Assembly: GCF_004345245.1 (NCBI RefSeq)
Contig: NZ_SLUQ01000002.1
Span: 186,001 to 250,000 of the forward strand
Direction: 5' to 3'
Source: Rhizobium sp. BK251
GTDB taxonomy: Bacteria > Pseudomonadota > Alphaproteobacteria > Rhizobiales > Rhizobiaceae
DNA length: 64,000 nucleotides
Both the position numbers and the translations under genes were made by a program. How positions within the stretch are numbered: position 1 is the stretch's first letter; every line of letters begins with the position of its first letter. The notes under the pieces were generated by a model that searched no databases, had not been told where the DNA came from, and worked only from the letters and a program-made list of their open reading frames with translations. This document shows, one piece after another, positions 60,290-64,000 of this stretch.

Positions 60290-61276
60290 TCAGAGGCCCG
60301 AGGCTTGCTGGGTCTTGCGGGCTGCGATGAGGGGGATCGCTTCCGAATAGCTGACGCAGGCGACGTCCTGCCTGTGACAGACGTCGCTCACCAGCCGGTC
60401 GAGGGCGCGCCAGTAGGCGCCGCCGTTCATCTCCACGAAGTGGAACCCGAGTTGCAGCGGAATGCGCTCGCCGTCATACTGCTTGTCGAAGGCGGCCTTG
60501 AAGGCGTCGTAGGCGCGCTCTTCGAAAGCTGCCGAATTGGTCTTGTTCTCGACGCCCATCGAATGGCGGACGAAGAGGTTGTAGTCCATGCCGATCACCG
60601 GCCGGTGCTGCGGCCCCTCAGGGATCAATGGCAGGCCGAAGCCGACGATACCGTCCCTGTCGACCGGAAGTGCCGGCCCCTTCGTGACGAGGCTGGCATC
60701 GTAGCCGAAACCCGCGGCCTTCTCTGCCGCGATCAGGCCGTCGCCTTCGCTCGTCGAAAGGTAGGGCGCGCGAAAGCCCTTGATGCCGTGGTCCACGAGC
60801 TCGCGCCAGCCATCAGGCGCTTGCAGGTCGACGCTCTTCCAGGCGTTGGTCAGCGTGACGTGGAAGGTCGCGAATTCATGCGACCAGTCGGCCTGCGACC
60901 ACTCCCTGCCGTCGAAGTGGCCGCAGGCATGGCTGCCGATGTCATGGCCTTCGAGGTGGGCGTGCCAGATATTGCCAAGCCGCAGGCGGATTTCGTCATC
61001 GCTCTGCGCGAAGCCGACATTCGACCTTCCGCGTTTCTGGTGAGGGGCTTGGTAGGCCTTCTTCGCATCCTGATTCATCAGGAACGTGCAGGAGAGGAAA
61101 TAGGTGAAGTGCGCTCCGTTGCGCGCGGCAATCTCGCGGCTCTTCGCCCACAGCGCGTTGTCATGGGCGCCGTCGAACGAAATCAGCAGCAGCTGCTTTG
61201 GTTTCTCGGCGGCGCTGACGCTCGCTGGCACGACGAAGGAAAGAACGATAGAAAAGAGCGAAATGACTCGAAACAT
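60290..61276 (-). CDS. Secreted polysaccharide deacetylase-like protein
   Basis: Protein of 328 residues with a signal peptide (about 1-22, VPASVSAAE). The deacetylase metal site is visible as LLLISFDGAHDN near residue 32 and HDIGSHACGHFDGREW near 113, with the His pair in SHxxxH. KGFRAPYLSTSEGD near 170 is the next motif. Probably cell-wall or surface polysaccharide modification in the periplasm. The start is the ATG at 61276 before the signal peptide. It is divergent from the NnrU gene. Confidence 0.87.
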   Translation of the reverse strand: MFRVISLFSIVLSFVVPASVSAAEKPKQLLLISFDGAHDNALWAKSREIAARNGAHFTYFLSCTFLMNQDAKKAYQAPHQKRGRSNVGFAQSDDEIRLRLGNIWHAHLEGHDIGSHACGHFDGREWSQADWSHEFATFHVTLTNAWKSVDLQAPDGWRELVDHGIKGFRAPYLSTSEGDGLIAAEKAAGFGYDASLVTKGPALPVDRDGIVGFGLPLIPEGPQHRPVIGMDYNLFVRHSMGVENKTNSAAFEERAYDAFKAAFDKQYDGERIPLQLGFHFVEMNGGAYWRALDRLVSDVCHRQDVACVSYSEAIPLIAARKTQQASGL

Positions 61277-61401
61277 GGGGACCGTGGCAATCTGCTTCGA
61301 AAGCTCCTTGTTGCAGGAATGCGGCGAAGCTGGGGTGGATCGCAATTTTTCAACGCATTCCGGCCGTTATTGGATAACAGCACGTAAACGGGGTTTCATT
61401 C

Positions 61402-61986
61402 ATGGGATTACTGATTGTCAGCCTTATTCTCTTCCTGGGCATTCACCTGATCCGGGTCTTCGTGCCCGGCTTCCGCCAGTCGATGATCGCGACATTGGGT
61501 GAGAACGGCTGGAAGGGCATCTACTCGCTCGCCAGCATCGCAACGCTCGTTTTCCTGATCTATGCCTTCGGCCAGGCTCGCCTGCAGACCGGAATCCTCT
61601 ATACGCCTCCGATCTGGATGGCGCATATCGCCTTGACGCTGATGCTGCTTGCGATGATCTGTCTTGCCGCCTCGCTGCTGCCGGCGGGGCATATCGCGGT
61701 GAGGGCCAAGCATCCGATGGTGCTTTCCGTGAAGATCTGGGCCCTTGCGCATCTGCTTGCGAACGGGGAGACCTCTGCTGTCCTGCTGTTTGCGGCGTTT
61801 CTGGCCTGGGGCGTGATCCTGCGCATTTCGCTGAAGCGGCGCGAGCGCGCGGGCGAGATCAAGCTGCGTCCGTTCGTCTCGGCGAAATACGATATTTATG
61901 CGATCATCATAGGTGTAGTTGCCTGGGCGCTCATCATCTGGAGGCTCCATGTGTGGTTGATCGGGGTTTCGCCGCTCGTCATGTGA
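61402..61986 (+). CDS. NnrU-family membrane protein
   Basis: Membrane protein of 194 residues with five to six hydrophobic segments. The conserved region MVLSVKIWALAHLLANGETSAVLLFAAFLAWGV near 110-145, with the HL.ANG signature, is the NnrU mark. NnrU is linked to nitrite or NO reduction clusters in some bacteria, and its relatives to carotenoid or haem-related isomerisation; no denitrification gene is in this window. It stands 106 bases before the TPR gene. Confidence 0.87.
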   Translation: MGLLIVSLILFLGIHLIRVFVPGFRQSMIATLGENGWKGIYSLASIATLVFLIYAFGQARLQTGILYTPPIWMAHIALTLMLLAMICLAASLLPAGHIAVRAKHPMVLSVKIWALAHLLANGETSAVLLFAAFLAWGVILRISLKRRERAGEIKLRPFVSAKYDIYAIIIGVVAWALIIWRLHVWLIGVSPLVM

Positions 61987-62092
61987 CGATTTCTGCGCTT
62001 CCCCCTTACAACGGCCGCAAAATGGAGTAGAAGGCGCCACACTATGTGTTGCGCGCGGGCGCGAACCTGTTTTTTCAGGGGCGGAGACGAGA

Positions 62093-62776
62093 ATGGCATT
62101 CAACGACGACAGCTTTATCCGTGAGGTCAACGAGGAGCTACGCTCCGACCACGCCCGGAACGTGTGGCGGCGCTTCGGCGGCTACGTCGTCGGGGCTGCC
62201 GTTCTACTCGTCCTCGCCACTGCCGGTTACCGCGGCTACGAATACTGGCAGGACCATCGTTCTTCCGGAGCGGGCGACAAGTTCCTGGCCGCCCTGAAGC
62301 TCGCCGACGAGAAGAAGACCGACGAGGCCCTCGCTGCGCTTGCCCAGCTCGAGAAGGATGGCCATGGCGCCTATCCGGTGCTGGCTCGCATGCGCGCGGC
62401 CACGCTGCAGGCGGAAAAGGGCGATACCGCTGCCGCAGTCGCGGCCTTCACCGAGATCGGCAAGGATACGGCTATCCCTGCCGCCGTGCGGGAGGCAGCC
62501 CGCCTTCGTGCAGGCTGGCTGCTCGTCGACAACGGCACCTATGAGCAGGTTTCCGCCGAAGTCGAGGAAATGGCCGTTCCCCAGAACGCGCTTCGCCACT
62601 CCGCCCGGGAGGCCCTCGGCCTTGCGGCCTACAAGGCCGGCGACGCGGTAAAGGCTCGTCAGTGGTTCCAGCAGATCGTCGACGATCCGCAGGCGCCGCG
62701 CAATGTTGCCAACCGTGCACAGATGATGCTTGATATCATCACGGCATCCGGCAAGGCGCCCGTCGCGCAGGGCTGA
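62093..62776 (+). CDS. YfgM-like tetratricopeptide membrane protein
   Basis: Protein of 227 residues with an N-terminal cytoplasmic tail ([16 protein letters not shown]), one membrane span near residues 27-45 ([25 protein letters not shown]) and a periplasmic TPR-like region. It matches the YfgM/SecYEG-ancillary protein family, which binds translocon partners and chaperones. Upstream of der, as yfgM is near der in many proteobacteria. The gap to der is 17 bases, so they are co-transcribed. Confidence 0.88.
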   Translation: MAFNDDSFIREVNEELRSDHARNVWRRFGGYVVGAAVLLVLATAGYRGYEYWQDHRSSGAGDKFLAALKLADEKKTDEALAALAQLEKDGHGAYPVLARMRAATLQAEKGDTAAAVAAFTEIGKDTAIPAAVREAARLRAGWLLVDNGTYEQVSAEVEEMAVPQNALRHSAREALGLAAYKAGDAVKARQWFQQIVDDPQAPRNVANRAQMMLDIITASGKAPVAQG

Positions 62777-62793
62777 ACCTGAAGGAAAACTGG

Positions 62794-64000
62794 ATGAGTT
62801 TCACGGTCGCCATCGTCGGTCGTCCGAATGTCGGCAAGTCGACGCTTTTCAACCGGCTGGTCGGCAAGAAGCTGGCGCTGGTAGACGACACGCCCGGCGT
62901 GACCCGAGACCGGCGGCCGGGAGACGCGCGTCTCATCGACCTCAAATTCCGCATCATCGACACCGCAGGCCTGGAAGAGGCCGCGGAAGAGACGTTGCAG
63001 GGGCGCATGCGCGCGCAGACCGAGGCGGCGATCGACGAGGCGGACCTGACGCTCTTTGTCGTCGATGCCAAGTCTGGCCTGACGCCTGTCGACCAGACGC
63101 TTGCCGAGATGCTGCGCCGGCATGGCAAGAAGGTGGTGCTCGTTGCCAACAAGGCCGAGGCACGGGGCTCCGACAGTGGCTTCTACGATGCCTTCACGCT
63201 CGGGCTCGGCGAACCTTGCCCGATCTCGGCCGAACATGGCGAGGGAATGCTCGACCTGCGCGACGCGATCGTCGAGGCGCTCGGCGAGGATCGTGCCTTT
63301 CCGCAACGGGATGACGTTGCGGAAACCGATGTCGACATTCCTCAATCCGGCGAGATCGACGAACTGGGAGAGGACGACGAGGAAGAACCGGCCTACGACG
63401 AGACGAAGCCGCTGCGCGTTGCGATCGTCGGCCGTCCGAATGCCGGCAAGTCGACACTCATCAACCGCTTCCTCGGCGAGGACCGGCTGCTGACCGGCCC
63501 CGAGGCGGGTATCACGCGCGACTCCATCTCCGTGGAGTGGGCCTGGCGTGGGCGCACGATCAAGATGTTTGACACTGCAGGCATGCGCCGCAGGGCAAAG
63601 GTGGTGGAGAAGCTGGAGAAGCTTTCCGTCGCCGACGGGCTGCGCGCCATTCGCTTTGCCGAGACGGTGGTGATCGTCTTCGATGCCACCATACCCTTCG
63701 AGAAGCAGGATCTGCATATCGTGGACCTCGTGCTGCGCGAGGGGCGTGCGGCGGTCCTTGCTTTCAACAAGTGGGACCTGATCGAGGACCGCCAGGCGGT
63801 TCTGGCAGATCTTCGCGAAAAGACCGACCGGCTGCTGCCGCAGGCGCGTGGTATCCGTGCGGTGCCGATCTCGGGCCAGACCGGCGACGGGCTGGACCGG
63901 CTGATGCAGGCGATCGTCGACACGGACCGGGTCTGGAACAAGCGTATCTCGACGGCAAAGCTCAATCGCTGGCTGGATTCCAAGCAGGTCCAGCATCCGC
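62794..64000 (+). CDS. der: GTPase Der (EngA), 3' end beyond the window
   Basis: Ribosome-assembly GTPase with two tandem G domains. The first 402 residues are visible; the frame runs open to the right edge. G domain 1: P-loop GRPNVGKST near residue 9, [13 protein letters not shown] and the NKAE motif near 118. An acidic linker (about 185-210) leads to G domain 2: GRPNAGKST near 214, [11 protein letters not shown] and NKWD near 324. The KH-like domain that follows is cut off. The ATG at 62794 is 17 bases after the YfgM-like gene. Essential for 50S maturation. Confidence 0.96.
   Translation, partial: MSFTVAIVGRPNVGKSTLFNRLVGKKLALVDDTPGVTRDRRPGDARLIDLKFRIIDTAGLEEAAEETLQGRMRAQTEAAIDEADLTLFVVDAKSGLTPVDQTLAEMLRRHGKKVVLVANKAEARGSDSGFYDAFTLGLGEPCPISAEHGEGMLDLRDAIVEALGEDRAFPQRDDVAETDVDIPQSGEIDELGEDDEEEPAYDETKPLRVAIVGRPNAGKSTLINRFLGEDRLLTGPEAGITRDSISVEWAWRGRTIKMFDTAGMRRRAKVVEKLEKLSVADGLRAIRFAETVVIVFDATIPFEKQDLHIVDLVLREGRAAVLAFNKWDLIEDRQAVLADLREKTDRLLPQARGIRAVPISGQTGDGLDRLMQAIVDTDRVWNKRISTAKLNRWLDSKQVQHP

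Overview
This 64 kb window is chromosomal-type DNA of an alphaproteobacterium, almost certainly Rhizobiaceae (Sinorhizobium/Ensifer, Rhizobium or Shinella-like). The base composition is high in GC, with typical GGAG-type ribosome sites and some GTG and TTG starts. The taxonomic markers are a chvE-associated gguB-gguC arabinose locus, a bacA peptide transporter of rhizobial length, ECF42/DGPF genes and a clustered oxidative purine pathway. No tRNA, rRNA, CRISPR array or intact insertion sequence was seen. Both edges cut genes: gguB on the left and der on the right.

Layout. 1-5.1 kb: end of the sugar ABC permease gguB, then gguC (AraD1 family), an alpha-ketoglutaric semialdehyde dehydrogenase and an IlvD/Edd-type L-arabinonate dehydratase. 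This is the non-phosphorylating L-arabinose route to 2-oxoglutarate, with hairpins at the gene junctions and a strong terminator at the end. 5.1-11 kb: a cupin gene, then five genes of the transglutaminase / alpha-E / circularly permuted ATP-grasp peptide-ligase type (three transglutaminase-like paralogues). 11-18.3 kb: a B12-binding radical SAM protein, an RhlE-type RNA helicase, two paralogous Gly/His-rich secreted proteins and an MttB-family methyltransferase. 18.5-23.9 kb: a soluble hybrid histidine kinase, a split MnmC (mnmD and an FAD oxidoreductase in divergent, start-codon-overlapping order) and a DUF1045 protein.

24-42.6 kb: a purine catabolic region. The genes present give guanine to xanthine (guaD), xanthine to urate (xdhABC), urate to 5-hydroxyisourate (puuD), then OHCU (uraH), allantoin (uraD), allantoate (puuE), ureidoglycolate (alc) and glyoxylate plus urea (allA). 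A LysR regulator lies between puuD and xdhC. This region is interrupted by an MntA/HepT toxin-antitoxin pair, a frameshifted metallophosphoesterase, an L-lactate dehydrogenase and a three-gene membrane-stress cassette (PspA-like, YqiJ-like, flotillin). The PspA-like protein carries an N-terminal domain that reads like the N-terminal part of a TnpB (IS605 OrfB) protein, with no nuclease domain. I consider this fusion the most novel item in the window.

42.9-50 kb: glpK, an OsmC protein, a Gly-rich secreted protein, a caspase/FGE fusion membrane protein followed directly by a small Pepco-like partner (candidate conflict or cell-death module), a secreted TIM-barrel-like protein and a GlxA-type AraC regulator. 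50-64 kb: an HD protein, a DGPF/ECF42 sigma operon with SRPBCC and DoxX genes, an LLM oxidoreductase, a second-type methionine aminopeptidase, a PadR regulator with an operator array, an MFS carrier, bacA, an O-methyltransferase, a polysaccharide deacetylase, NnrU, a YfgM-like TPR protein and the start of der.

All function calls come from reading the translated sequence and from knowledge of the families; no database search was run.
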